A DNA stretch of 64,000 bases, taken from a virus. Below are positions 8,527-16,075 of this stretch, piece after piece; the stretch's first letter is position 1, and every line of letters begins with the position of its first letter. The stretch spans positions 62,001-126,000 of the IMG/VR virus record IMGVR_UViG_3300032229_000533, one strand, 5' to 3'. The position numbers were made by a program, and so were the translations under genes. Under the pieces are notes generated by a model. The model saw only the letters and a list, made by a program, of their open reading frames with translations. It did no database searches and was not told where the DNA came from.

Positions 8527-9885
8527 TTATTTTTTATTTTCTAAATAAAAGTTTAAGTCTTCTGGAGTACCTAAACCCCACATATTATTAACTTCGTAAA
8601 CTCTTATTTTTTTATTGTCTTCTACCGCTTGATTGAAAACAGGACATACATAAAATTCATTATTGACTCTAATATTTTTTTGAATCATTTGTTCGGCGTA
8701 TTTTACAAAATCTGAACCATGTTTCCAATAATAAAAACCAACCGTTGCGTTATCTGAAATTGGATTTTTTTCTGCAACTTCACTAACGTATCCATTGTCA
8801 TCTACTTTTGCAAAAGACCATTTAGGGTGAGTCGCTTTAAAAGTTACGATACCACCATCCGCGTCAGTCTCATTCATTTTATACATGAATTCATTTGAAT
8901 CCCATTCAACAAACTGGTCTGAGTTTGCAAAAAACAAAGGCGAGTTATTGTTAATATATTCTTTAGCTAATAATGCAGTACAAGCTGCTCCTTCTGTAAT
9001 ACCATCAACCTCAACAATTTTACAATTTGGGGTTATTAAATTTAAGAGTGTATCTAAATTATATTTTTCACGATGTGATTTTTGGACCACATAAATGTAA
9101 TTTGCGTTTATGTTTAGATTGTCAACCACAACTTGAATCATTGGTTTATTATGAACATCAATAAGAGGTTTTGGAAATGTGTAACCTGCTTGTTGAAATC
9201 TTGAACCCGCACCCGCCATTGGGATTAGTACATTTAAATTATTATCTTCCCATTTTGGTGTCATAATATTGTGTCCTGATTTTATTTCTAATATTTTTTT
9301 TGTTATGTTAATGTAGGTAACCTCAATCGGAGATTTTACTCTAAATACATGTGACTTACTTCTTGACGCAGCTAATAAACCGTAAGGAGAATCCTCAACA
9401 ATTAATGTTTCTTCAGGTAAACACCCTACCATAGATATTGCCTTCCAATAAATTTCAGGATGTGGTTTTGAATTTTTTACATCTTCGTTTGAAAGTATTA
9501 AATCAAAAAACTCAATAATACCCAACTTACTCAAAACAGTTAAAACAGTTTTTCTAATACTATTAGAACATACCGCTAATTTATAACCTTCATTAACCAA
9601 CATAGTCATTGTTGTTACCAAATCAGGGTTATATTTTAAAGTTCTTAACGATTGTAATGTATAGGTTTGTTTATTGTCCCAAATCTCTTTAAATTTTTCT
9701 TTAGGTAAACCTTTTCGTTCATGTAACATATCTAATTTTTGATTGGTTTTTAAACCATCATAAATTGATAAATGTTCATCCCAAGTGATAGAATAATCAC
9801 CTAACGCTTTATTTAAAGATTCATAATGAATTTCTTTAGCGTCAACCAATACACCATCTAAATCAAATATTATTGTTTTAATCAT
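8527..9885 (-). CDS. Bifunctional HAD phosphatase / sugar nucleotidyltransferase
   Basis: Fusion of two enzymes in 452 residues. Residues about 1-210 are a beta-phosphoglucomutase-like HAD domain: motif I DLDGVLVDA with both aspartates, motif II CSNS, the lysine in NSKPHPEIY, and VEDSPYGLLAA for motif IV. Residues about 221-452 are a nucleotidyltransferase: LIPMAGAGSRF and PKPLIDV form the glycine-rich NTP loop and the sugar-phosphate lysine of NDP-sugar pyrophosphorylases. The pair could convert a sugar phosphate to an NDP-sugar for the nearby transferases; that coupling is inferred. The gene overlaps the upstream one by 8 bases. Confidence 0.88.
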   Translation of the reverse strand: MIKTIIFDLDGVLVDAKEIHYESLNKALGDYSITWDEHLSIYDGLKTNQKLDMLHERKGLPKEKFKEIWDNKQTYTLQSLRTLKYNPDLVTTMTMLVNEGYKLAVCSNSIRKTVLTVLSKLGIIEFFDLILSNEDVKNSKPHPEIYWKAISMVGCLPEETLIVEDSPYGLLAASRSKSHVFRVKSPIEVTYINITKKILEIKSGHNIMTPKWEDNNLNVLIPMAGAGSRFQQAGYTFPKPLIDVHNKPMIQVVVDNLNINANYIYVVQKSHREKYNLDTLLNLITPNCKIVEVDGITEGAACTALLAKEYINNNSPLFFANSDQFVEWDSNEFMYKMNETDADGGIVTFKATHPKWSFAKVDDNGYVSEVAEKNPISDNATVGFYYWKHGSDFVKYAEQMIQKNIRVNNEFYVCPVFNQAVEDNKKIRVYEVNNMWGLGTPEDLNFYLENKK

Positions 9886-10312
9886 TATATCTTTTTATAA
9901 AGTCTGAGCATACACCCAAACATTTTGAAATGTCGTCATTATGTATTTCAGGCATAACCGCAATACTTCCAGTTATAGGTTGTTTACCAGGATATACCCA
10001 CATATAATTTTTAGATGTTAATGTTAGTGTATCTTGTTCATGCCAAAAATAATGTAATGAGGTACTTCTAATCCAATTTAAAGATTCAACATTCTTACAA
10101 TGAATCCATAATTTATCAACTCTTTCACCTAACCACTCATCACTAACTTCATATTGTGGTTCATCGTGTCCTAAATAAACTTTACCATCAACCCACCATA
10201 AGTCAACTTCAACATCGTATCCTTCAGCAATAGCTTCCATAATATAATATGGTGAGTTTTCTCTAACCTCATTAGGACCGTTTAAATTTCCTCTATGTGA
10301 AATTAATATCAT
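9878..10312 (-). CDS. Short glycerophosphodiester phosphodiesterase-like protein
   Basis: Protein of 144 residues with the N-terminal half of a GDPD fold. SHRG (His6, Arg7), EN-S (18-20), E-x-D (Glu35, Asp37) and GHD (His49, Asp50) match the metal and catalytic residues of the family. Usual members are 230-300 residues long, so the C-terminal half of the barrel is short or replaced. It may cleave a phosphodiester from a glycan or lipid, or process a phosphoglycerol substituent. It overlaps its neighbours by 1 and 8 bases in the glycan operon. Confidence 0.78.
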   Translation of the reverse strand: MILISHRGNLNGPNEVRENSPYYIMEAIAEGYDVEVDLWWVDGKVYLGHDEPQYEVSDEWLGERVDKLWIHCKNVESLNWIRSTSLHYFWHEQDTLTLTSKNYMWVYPGKQPITGSIAVMPEIHNDDISKCLGVCSDFIKRYND

Positions 10313-11577
10313 TAACTCACGGTATTATGTGTTAATTGACCTGTAATTCTATCACACCATCCTTTTGATTCTGAGTGAGGCCAAACCACCCAATGTGAAG
10401 GTAACTCATCAGTTTGAAATTCTCTCCATACCTTACAATATTTGTCAGGGTCTCTCATGAAACCTGCAATTTCATTTTTGTCTGCGTCTTTACGGAACAA
10501 TGTTTTATCGTCTTTACCATGGAATGCAACAACCCAAAAATCATAATCAGTTTCAGGAACTTGAGAATATCCGATATCAATACAATGTTTGAACATCATA
10601 CAAAAACTATCTCTCCATTCTTGTTCTGTTTCAAAATTATATGGGTTAGGAGGATAATTTTTATCTAAAGTATATTTGTCAATTGCTCTTTTTGAAAAGA
10701 GAATACCAGCATATTTTTCATAATCTGTTAAACTTCTAACAGGACCAAAACCATAAGGACCATCATGACCTTCTTGAGTTTCACCATCCATACCAAATAA
10801 TTTTCTATTTGTTAAGTGCGAATGACTATTTTTTTGTCCCCAAGTTTTATCATCATCCCATTGTTTTGTTCTACCTTTACGAGTGTACTCATGATAAACA
10901 ACAGGAATATGTGGATGGAATAAATCATAACCCCAAGTGTAAGCTCTTGCAGCGATTGAAATCTCTTCACCGTGGAAATAATATTCAGGATTGTGTTGAA
11001 CTTCGGTTGAGAATTGACCTAATGTGAAACAGAAGTGAGCAGAATAGAATCTTGCAGTTACAGGTTTTGTCATCTCTTTCCAACCTGGAATTGTTTCAGG
11101 TAAGAAGAACACAGCTCCTTCAGGAATGAATCGGTCAAACACCATTCTCCAAGCATCGGTTGCTCTTCCTGCTGGGTCGTTCTCGGGGTCAAAAGAAGGA
11201 ACGTAGCCCGTAAGTAGAGGCTTTTTATAACCGTCCTTCTGTAACCCCTTTATCATCTTGATAAGGATGTCATCCCAATCCTTAACAAATCTCATGTGAG
11301 AATCAATTTGTAATGTGTACGTTTCACCTTTATAAAGTTGTTGAACTTGGTGTCTTGCCCAACATACACCTTTGGCATCTTGATATGGAATATCTAAGAT
11401 TCTAAATCTTTTGTCATTTTTATATTCATCTAAGTTATCAAATCCGTCTTCAGGACTATATTGTCTAGCAATACCGATAACAAGGTTATTTGGTTTTTTG
11501 GCATTTGCCAACATGTCTTTAATAGTAGGAACCAACTGAGGGTCTCTGTAAGATGCTATTTGAACGAATATTTTCAT
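10312..11577 (-). CDS. GT60/PF11397-type glycosyltransferase (GlcNAc transferase family)
   Basis: Protein of 421 residues. IFVQIASYRDPQLVPTIKDM at the N-terminus, CWARHQVQQLYKGE and then LQIDSHMRFVKDWD (the DxH element at about 93-97) are hallmarks of the GlcNAc family (PF11397), known from Dictyostelium Skp1 polypeptide N-acetylglucosaminyltransferase that modifies hydroxyproline. FHGEEISIAARAYTWGYDLF (about 200-220) is also conserved there. It is the first gene of the minus-strand glycan cluster, lying directly downstream of the Thr/Pro-repeat fibre genes but separated from them by a terminator (11606-11633). A role in glycosylating those fibres is an inference. Confidence 0.85.
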   Translation of the reverse strand: MKIFVQIASYRDPQLVPTIKDMLANAKKPNNLVIGIARQYSPEDGFDNLDEYKNDKRFRILDIPYQDAKGVCWARHQVQQLYKGETYTLQIDSHMRFVKDWDDILIKMIKGLQKDGYKKPLLTGYVPSFDPENDPAGRATDAWRMVFDRFIPEGAVFFLPETIPGWKEMTKPVTARFYSAHFCFTLGQFSTEVQHNPEYYFHGEEISIAARAYTWGYDLFHPHIPVVYHEYTRKGRTKQWDDDKTWGQKNSHSHLTNRKLFGMDGETQEGHDGPYGFGPVRSLTDYEKYAGILFSKRAIDKYTLDKNYPPNPYNFETEQEWRDSFCMMFKHCIDIGYSQVPETDYDFWVVAFHGKDDKTLFRKDADKNEIAGFMRDPDKYCKVWREFQTDELPSHWVVWPHSESKGWCDRITGQLTHNTVS

Positions 11578-11605
11578 GTATAATATAATTTATACATAAA
11601 AATAA

Positions 11606-11633
11606 AAAACCCTCCACAAAGGTGAAGGGTTTT
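11606..11633 (-). terminator. Rho-independent terminator after the 11655-13130 gene
   Basis: The minus-strand transcript reads ACCCTTCAC, loop CTTT, GTGGAGGGT and then a T-rich run. The stem has 9 pairs with one U-G pair that works only in the minus direction. It ends the fibre transcript before the GT60-type gene. A related terminator lies at 13165-13193. Confidence 0.85.
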
Positions 11634-11654
11634 CTAAAATATATTGTTTTGATT

Positions 11655-13130
11655 TTAGAACGCCGCATTTAAAACATTTGCACTGTTTGATAATAATGAT
11701 TGGTTACCTGAGCTTGGTTGGTCACCTGTTGTTTGATTCGAACTATCCCAAGAACTTTTAGGTAAACTTCCTAATAAGAAATCTGTAACAGCATTGTTTA
11801 ATGATGCTTGGGTAAACGCACAATCACTAATATCAATTAGTGTTAATGTTTGTGGTAATGTTGGTAATGAAGACAATACCGTACAACCTCCAGCAGATAA
11901 CAATGTAAGTGTATTTGGTAAGTTTGGTATTGAAGTTATTTGTGTATTTAGATTCATCAATAAATTTTGTAATGATGTTCCTGATAGTTGAGGTAAACTT
12001 GTTAAACTTGTTGTACCATATATTTCTAACGTAACTAAAGTTGAAGGTAATGATGGTAATGACGTTATTGAGGTGTTATAGTTCAACTTCAATGTTGTTA
12101 ACGATGTTGCCGATAATGTCGGTAACGATGGTAAGTTAACAAAACCTGCGTTTAAAGACACCAACGAATCAGGTAATTGACTTATACTTGTAAAATTAGT
12201 TTGTTGTAAAATATTAATATTAGTTACATTAAAAACGCTTGCTGTAATGTCTCCTGAAGTGTTATTAAACGCAGTAACAACCGCATTAGGGTTGTTATTA
12301 ACATTAGGTGAAGTACCACCACTAATTAACCAATTTTGGAAATCTTGTTGTGTAAATCCTGTCCATGTGCTATTTTCTAATTGAATGTATTCAATTGTTG
12401 GTGTAGTACTTGGTGTTGGTGTGTTAGTTGGAGTTATTGATGGTGTGACCGTGTTTGTCGGTGTATTTGTTGGAGTTTGTGTTAAAGTTGGTGTTTGAGT
12501 AGGTGTTGGAGTAGGACAGGTACCATATACTGAAATAGTTGAGCCAGTAATACAACCTATACCACAACTTCCATTTACCAAATAAATTATTCCATTTTCC
12601 ACATAGTATCCCTCTGGATTACCAGTATTTACCCCAAATTGGTCAGACCAAGCTAATGTAGAATTGGACAGGTTTGTTCCATTAACAAATAAAGTCGCTG
12701 TTTGTAAACAAGCGCAGGCCCCATTTGGGTCACCTTCGTCATGGCAAATTCCCGCGAGAACAGTTCTAACAATATTGGTAGGTGTTAGTGTAATTGTTGG
12801 AGTTGTAGTAACAGTTGGTGTAACCGTATTTGTTGGAGTTGTAGTAACAGTTGGTGTTACTGTATTAGTAGGTGTTATACTTGGTGTTGGGGTTGGGGCT
12901 TGAGTTCTTGTTGGAGTTGGAGTTAATGGGTATACTCCGTCATTAACTAATACGATACTTGACTCAAAAATTTGAGCAACGTCATAAGTTCCGTCAATTA
13001 ACCAAATATTTTTAGTTTGATTTGGTAATAGATTTACTTGATATTCCCACATGGAATCGTCACATCTTCTGTAATTGAAGTTAATCGCTGTTGTACCAGT
13101 ATTTGTCAAAGTATATTTACTACACGCCAT
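11655..13130 (-). CDS. Modular fibre/adhesin: anchor domain, Thr-Pro stalks, leucine-rich tip
   Basis: Protein of 491 residues. Residues 1-72 form a compact domain nearly identical to the start of the next gene upstream (13230-13871), so probably a shared virion anchor. Two Thr/Pro stalks follow (TPTNTVTPTV-type), separated by a Cys-rich knob (about 119-205, with ACACLQ and CGIGC). The tip (about 290-450) has repeats of about 20 residues of the ITSLP-x-LP-xx-L type, an LRR-like solenoid. Probably a receptor-binding or decoration fibre; no enzymatic motif is seen. It has its own TATTTAT motif 15 bases before the ATG and its own terminator, so it may be a single-gene unit. Confidence 0.8.
   Translation of the reverse strand: MACSKYTLTNTGTTAINFNYRRCDDSMWEYQVNLLPNQTKNIWLIDGTYDVAQIFESSIVLVNDGVYPLTPTPTRTQAPTPTPSITPTNTVTPTVTTTPTNTVTPTVTTTPTITLTPTNIVRTVLAGICHDEGDPNGACACLQTATLFVNGTNLSNSTLAWSDQFGVNTGNPEGYYVENGIIYLVNGSCGIGCITGSTISVYGTCPTPTPTQTPTLTQTPTNTPTNTVTPSITPTNTPTPSTTPTIEYIQLENSTWTGFTQQDFQNWLISGGTSPNVNNNPNAVVTAFNNTSGDITASVFNVTNINILQQTNFTSISQLPDSLVSLNAGFVNLPSLPTLSATSLTTLKLNYNTSITSLPSLPSTLVTLEIYGTTSLTSLPQLSGTSLQNLLMNLNTQITSIPNLPNTLTLLSAGGCTVLSSLPTLPQTLTLIDISDCAFTQASLNNAVTDFLLGSLPKSSWDSSNQTTGDQPSSGNQSLLSNSANVLNAAF
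12915..13130 (-). repeat. Duplicated anchor-domain sequence, copy 1 (copy 2 at 13656-13871)
   Basis: The first 72 codons of the two neighbouring fibre genes are near-identical at protein level (about six differences), and the terminators that follow both genes are also related. This indicates tandem duplication of a gene-plus-terminator unit. Confidence 0.85.
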
Positions 13131-13145
13131 AATTTTATTTTATAT

Positions 13146-13152
13146 ATAAATA
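13146..13152 (-). promoter_or_regulatory. TATTTAT motif (candidate late promoter) of 11655-13130
   Basis: Sense-strand TATTTAT followed by ATA, ending 15 bases before the ATG and just downstream of the preceding terminator, where a new transcript would have to start. Confidence 0.5.
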
Positions 13153-13164
13153 TAAAGAAATAAA

Positions 13165-13193
13165 AAAACCCTCCACGAATGTGAAAGGGTTTC
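13165..13193 (-). terminator. Rho-independent terminator after the 13230-13871 gene
   Basis: The minus-strand RNA would pair AACCCT-TTCAC with GTGG-AGGGTT around an ATTC loop, with one bulge, followed by seven U residues. Similar in sequence to the terminator at 11606-11633, supporting duplication. Confidence 0.8.
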
Positions 13194-13229
13194 TAAAATA
13201 TATTGGTATTGTTTTTTTTTTATTAAAAA

Positions 13230-13871
13230 TTATAGTGTTGGGGTTGGTGTTGGAGTTGGAGTGCCACTTGGTGTTTGAGTTTGAGTATTAGTTGGTGTTT
13301 GAGTATTAGTTGGTGTTATACTTGGTGTTGGAGTTGAAGTTGCACTTGAGGTTGGTGTTTGAGTATTAGTTGGTGTTTGAGTATTAGTTGGTGTTTGAGT
13401 TTGAGTATTAGTTGGTGTTTGAGTTGGAGTCTCACTTGGTGTTTGAGTTTGAGTATTAGTTGGTGTTTGAGTTTGAGTATTAGTCGGTGTTTGAGTCGGT
13501 GTTTGAGTTGCCGTAACACTTGGTGTTGGAGTATTAGTTGGTGTTTGAGTTTGAGTCTGAGTTGGTGTTTGAGTTTGAGTCTGAGTTGGTGTTTGAGTTG
13601 CCGTAACACTTGGTGTTGGAGTCTGAGTTGGGGTCTGAGTTGGAGTTCTTGTCGGAGTTGGAGTTAATGGGTATACTCCACTATCAAATAATACAATACT
13701 TGACTCAAAAATTTGAGCTGTATCATAAGTTCCGTCAATTAACCAAATATTTTTAGTTTGATTTGGGTCAAGGTTTACTTGATATTCCCACATAGAGTCA
13801 TCGCATCTTCTATAGTTGAAGTTAATCGCGGTTGTACCCGTATTTGTTAAAGTATATTTACTACAAGCCAT
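13230..13871 (-). CDS. Anchor domain with Thr-Pro-Gln repeat tail
   Basis: Protein of 213 residues: the 72-residue anchor domain of the neighbouring fibre, then about 140 residues of nearly uninterrupted TPTQ/TPTN repeats to the C-terminus, with no knob or tip domain. It may be a bare mucin-like stalk, a decoy surface or a degenerate copy whose tip was lost. The repeat is rich in Thr and Pro and so is a natural O-glycan acceptor; a glycosyltransferase operon follows within 2 kb. A TATTTAT motif lies 18 bases before the ATG and a terminator follows the stop. Confidence 0.75.
   Translation of the reverse strand: MACSKYTLTNTGTTAINFNYRRCDDSMWEYQVNLDPNQTKNIWLIDGTYDTAQIFESSIVLFDSGVYPLTPTPTRTPTQTPTQTPTPSVTATQTPTQTQTQTPTQTQTQTPTNTPTPSVTATQTPTQTPTNTQTQTPTNTQTQTPSETPTQTPTNTQTQTPTNTQTPTNTQTPTSSATSTPTPSITPTNTQTPTNTQTQTPSGTPTPTPTPTL
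13232..13665 (-). repeat. Low-complexity tandem repeat coding Thr-Pro-Gln/Asn
   Basis: Short units such as ggtgtttgagtttgagt and ggtgtttgagtattagtt (plus strand) recur throughout, coding [12 protein letters not shown]. Such near-identical units are prone to slippage and recombination, so length variation between relatives is expected. Similar shorter stalk repeats lie at about 12396-12510, 12778-12925, 16751-16860, 17319-17430, 18058-18375, 18463-18535, 18850-19125 and 19605-19715. Confidence 0.9.
13656..13871 (-). repeat. Duplicated anchor-domain sequence, copy 2
   Basis: Second copy of the 216-base anchor-domain coding block described at 12915-13130. Confidence 0.85.
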
Positions 13872-13889
13872 CTTAAATTCTGTTTAAAT

Positions 13890-13896
13890 ATAAATA
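13890..13896 (-). promoter_or_regulatory. TATTTAT motif of 13230-13871
   Basis: The sense strand reads GTATTTATATTT, 18 bases before the ATG, in the 79-base gap after the preceding fibre gene. Nothing else is seen in the gap. Confidence 0.5.
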
Positions 13897-13950
13897 CTAC
13901 ATTATTGTTTATTATTTTGAAATTTATTTAAATTTTATAATTTGTGTATA

Positions 13951-16050
13951 TTACACAACAATAATTGGTTCTGCAACAATTGTTCCTCCACTTAAGAATG
14001 TTAACTTTTGACTACTATCCGCAGCATCTAATACAACATTCACAGGTATATTTGTGTAAAGTATTGGATTACCACCAGTTCCACCTGAAAGAGTATAATT
14101 TCCTGTTAAACCAGTAAATGTGAAATTATTGTTTTCACAATTACCTGAATAATCATAATCTCTGAACATTACGCCCTGCACTCCATAAGAAGTTCTATTA
14201 TTAACAAAATAATCAGCAATATCGTTATTAGCAAATTGGTCACCAATTGTATTATCATAGAAATATTCTCCGATAACATTACCTTGGAAACCATTTCCAA
14301 TTACATTACCTCTATAGTTTCCTCCTCCGAATCCAAAATCATTTGCAATTGTATTATTAATAAAGATATTACCAATTTGGTTGTATGAAAAATTGGTTGC
14401 TATTGTATTACTACCAAAGTCATATCCGACTTTATTATATTGGGATGCTCCTGTGATAACATTGTCACTAACATTCCCTTGGAATGAATTATACTGAAAG
14501 TAATAACCTTCAATGTTGTTCACATCACCTATAGTATTCCTATAGAAATTAGAACCTAAACTATTTTCTGTAACAATGTTGTAAAAATTATTTTCGTAAA
14601 AGAGTGGTCCGCCAGTATTTTTTTCAAAGTTACCGTAGAAATTATTGGTATATACATCAGTTCCAAGTACATTATCTCTAAATGTTTGTGTGATGTTGTT
14701 AGTGTTAAATCCGTTACCAATTTGATTGTCATCAAAAGCGCCTGTTATGGTATTATACGCAAAGTTATTACCAATTACGTTTCTTGCAAAACTAAGATGA
14801 ATTACATTTTCAACAAAATTATTACCAATTATATTGTTGATACAATCGCTATCACTGAAAGTAAAAAAGTTGTTTCGGAATCCCCAACCTACTTGATTAA
14901 AATCAAAATCTTGCCCGTCATTGTCTCCTAACATATTATATTGAAAATTACCAACAACAGTATTCCCTTGAAAATCACATTCTATAAAGTTGAATTTGAA
15001 ATCAGGACCAATAGTACTTCTATCAAAATTATTGGTTATAATATTATATTGGAAAAATGGTGCACAGGTGGTGCTGGTCATAAAATTGTCAAACGTGTTA
15101 CCAACAACATTACCTTCAAATGTCATATCTTCATAATTACCACCCTGAAACACGTTGTTAGACAAAATAAAGTCACTATAATTTTGATTGTCACCTAAAT
15201 ATGTGTTGAAGTTTTGATTTGCGTTGAATGTGTAATATTCGGTAAATCCTGTGTAGGATTCTGATTGTACGTTACATTTAAATGGGGACCTTATACCTCC
15301 CATAAGACCTCGTGAATAAAATCTATTACTTGTGGGATAGAAGGTTGTACCTGTTACTGTCATACCCGATACACTTGGAACAGTTAAAATTTCATAATAC
15401 GCAAAACCACCAATAAGGTTAGTGTTTGTTGTTGATATACCTAAAATTTGACCAACACTAAAATCGTTGATAAAATCAGTACCGACTCCGACAACATTAC
15501 CTGAACCATCTATTGACACGGTACCTCCATAATAAGCTTCAGAAAAAAATGCTTGATATCTAATAAACTGAACCGCTCTGAAGTCGTAATCTGCTCGGTT
15601 ATTTTTTTCATCAATTCTTTCGGTAATTCTACCTTTTGCAGGTGAACCTGTTACTTCAGTGGTACTCCAAGTAAAATCATATGATATTTTATCTTTAGGA
15701 TAAAGTGTGGAATATACAGTTGGTGAGAATTCATTTGCTGATATTGCCAACAATAAAATTGGTTCTGTAGTTCCTGTTTTATAATTTCCTGTTGTTATTG
15801 CAACACCCTGATTATCATAATTTGGTTGGTCATAACAAGTTTGGAAATCTGTCATTAAATAATATTGACCAACAATTAAACTACTAGTACTAGACCCTAT
15901 AGTTAATCCTGAATACGTAGATTGAGTATAGTTAATACCTGAAAAGGGGATATGATAAGTCGTACCCGCCTCTTCAACTGGAATTAAAAGGTTATTTGTT
16001 GTATAATCTAATGCGGTTAATTCGCCGATTGTTTTTCCTGTAAGTGCCAT
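13951..16050 (-). CDS. Tail fibre-like protein with Asn-Phe-Ile beta-helix repeats
   Basis: Protein of 699 residues. The N-terminus (MALTGKTIGELTALD) resembles short virion-attachment leaders of phage fibres. Residues about 30-260 are a beta-rich head. From about 270 to 620 an F-xx-N-x-I-G/N-xx-F-xx-N pattern repeats about every 8-10 residues with Phe, Ile/Val and Asn at fixed spacing, as expected for a right-handed beta-helix or pentapeptide-like solenoid with an Asn ladder. The last 80 residues form a separate C-terminal domain. Probably a trimeric fibre; no enzymatic motif is seen. A TATTTAT motif lies 13 bases upstream. Its target is unknown. Confidence 0.75.
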   Translation of the reverse strand: MALTGKTIGELTALDYTTNNLLIPVEEAGTTYHIPFSGINYTQSTYSGLTIGSSTSSLIVGQYYLMTDFQTCYDQPNYDNQGVAITTGNYKTGTTEPILLLAISANEFSPTVYSTLYPKDKISYDFTWSTTEVTGSPAKGRITERIDEKNNRADYDFRAVQFIRYQAFFSEAYYGGTVSIDGSGNVVGVGTDFINDFSVGQILGISTTNTNLIGGFAYYEILTVPSVSGMTVTGTTFYPTSNRFYSRGLMGGIRSPFKCNVQSESYTGFTEYYTFNANQNFNTYLGDNQNYSDFILSNNVFQGGNYEDMTFEGNVVGNTFDNFMTSTTCAPFFQYNIITNNFDRSTIGPDFKFNFIECDFQGNTVVGNFQYNMLGDNDGQDFDFNQVGWGFRNNFFTFSDSDCINNIIGNNFVENVIHLSFARNVIGNNFAYNTITGAFDDNQIGNGFNTNNITQTFRDNVLGTDVYTNNFYGNFEKNTGGPLFYENNFYNIVTENSLGSNFYRNTIGDVNNIEGYYFQYNSFQGNVSDNVITGASQYNKVGYDFGSNTIATNFSYNQIGNIFINNTIANDFGFGGGNYRGNVIGNGFQGNVIGEYFYDNTIGDQFANNDIADYFVNNRTSYGVQGVMFRDYDYSGNCENNNFTFTGLTGNYTLSGGTGGNPILYTNIPVNVVLDAADSSQKLTFLSGGTIVAEPIIVV

Positions 16051-16063
16051 AGTTTTTTATAAT

Positions 16064-16070
16064 ATAAATA
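16064..16070 (-). promoter_or_regulatory. TATTTAT motif of 13951-16050
   Basis: Sense TATTTATATTATA, 13 bases before the ATG and squeezed into a 25-base gap. The 13-base string is almost the same as that before the portal gene (57644-57650). Confidence 0.5.
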
Positions 16071-16075
16071 TGTTT

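Noticed and set aside
10312-11577. Prolyl hydroxylase partner for the GT60-type enzyme
   Set aside because: No 2-oxoglutarate/Fe oxygenase motif (HxD...H) was found in any frame I read in this window.
13232-13665. CRISPR-like array
   Set aside because: The repeats are continuous coding units of a few bases without spacers, and they encode an in-frame Thr/Pro stalk.
13359-13667. Plus-strand frame rich in Ser/Trp/Cys ([10 protein letters not shown]...) opposite the Thr/Pro stalk
   Set aside because: It is the antisense shadow of the repeat; composition follows the repeat and it lacks independent start signals.
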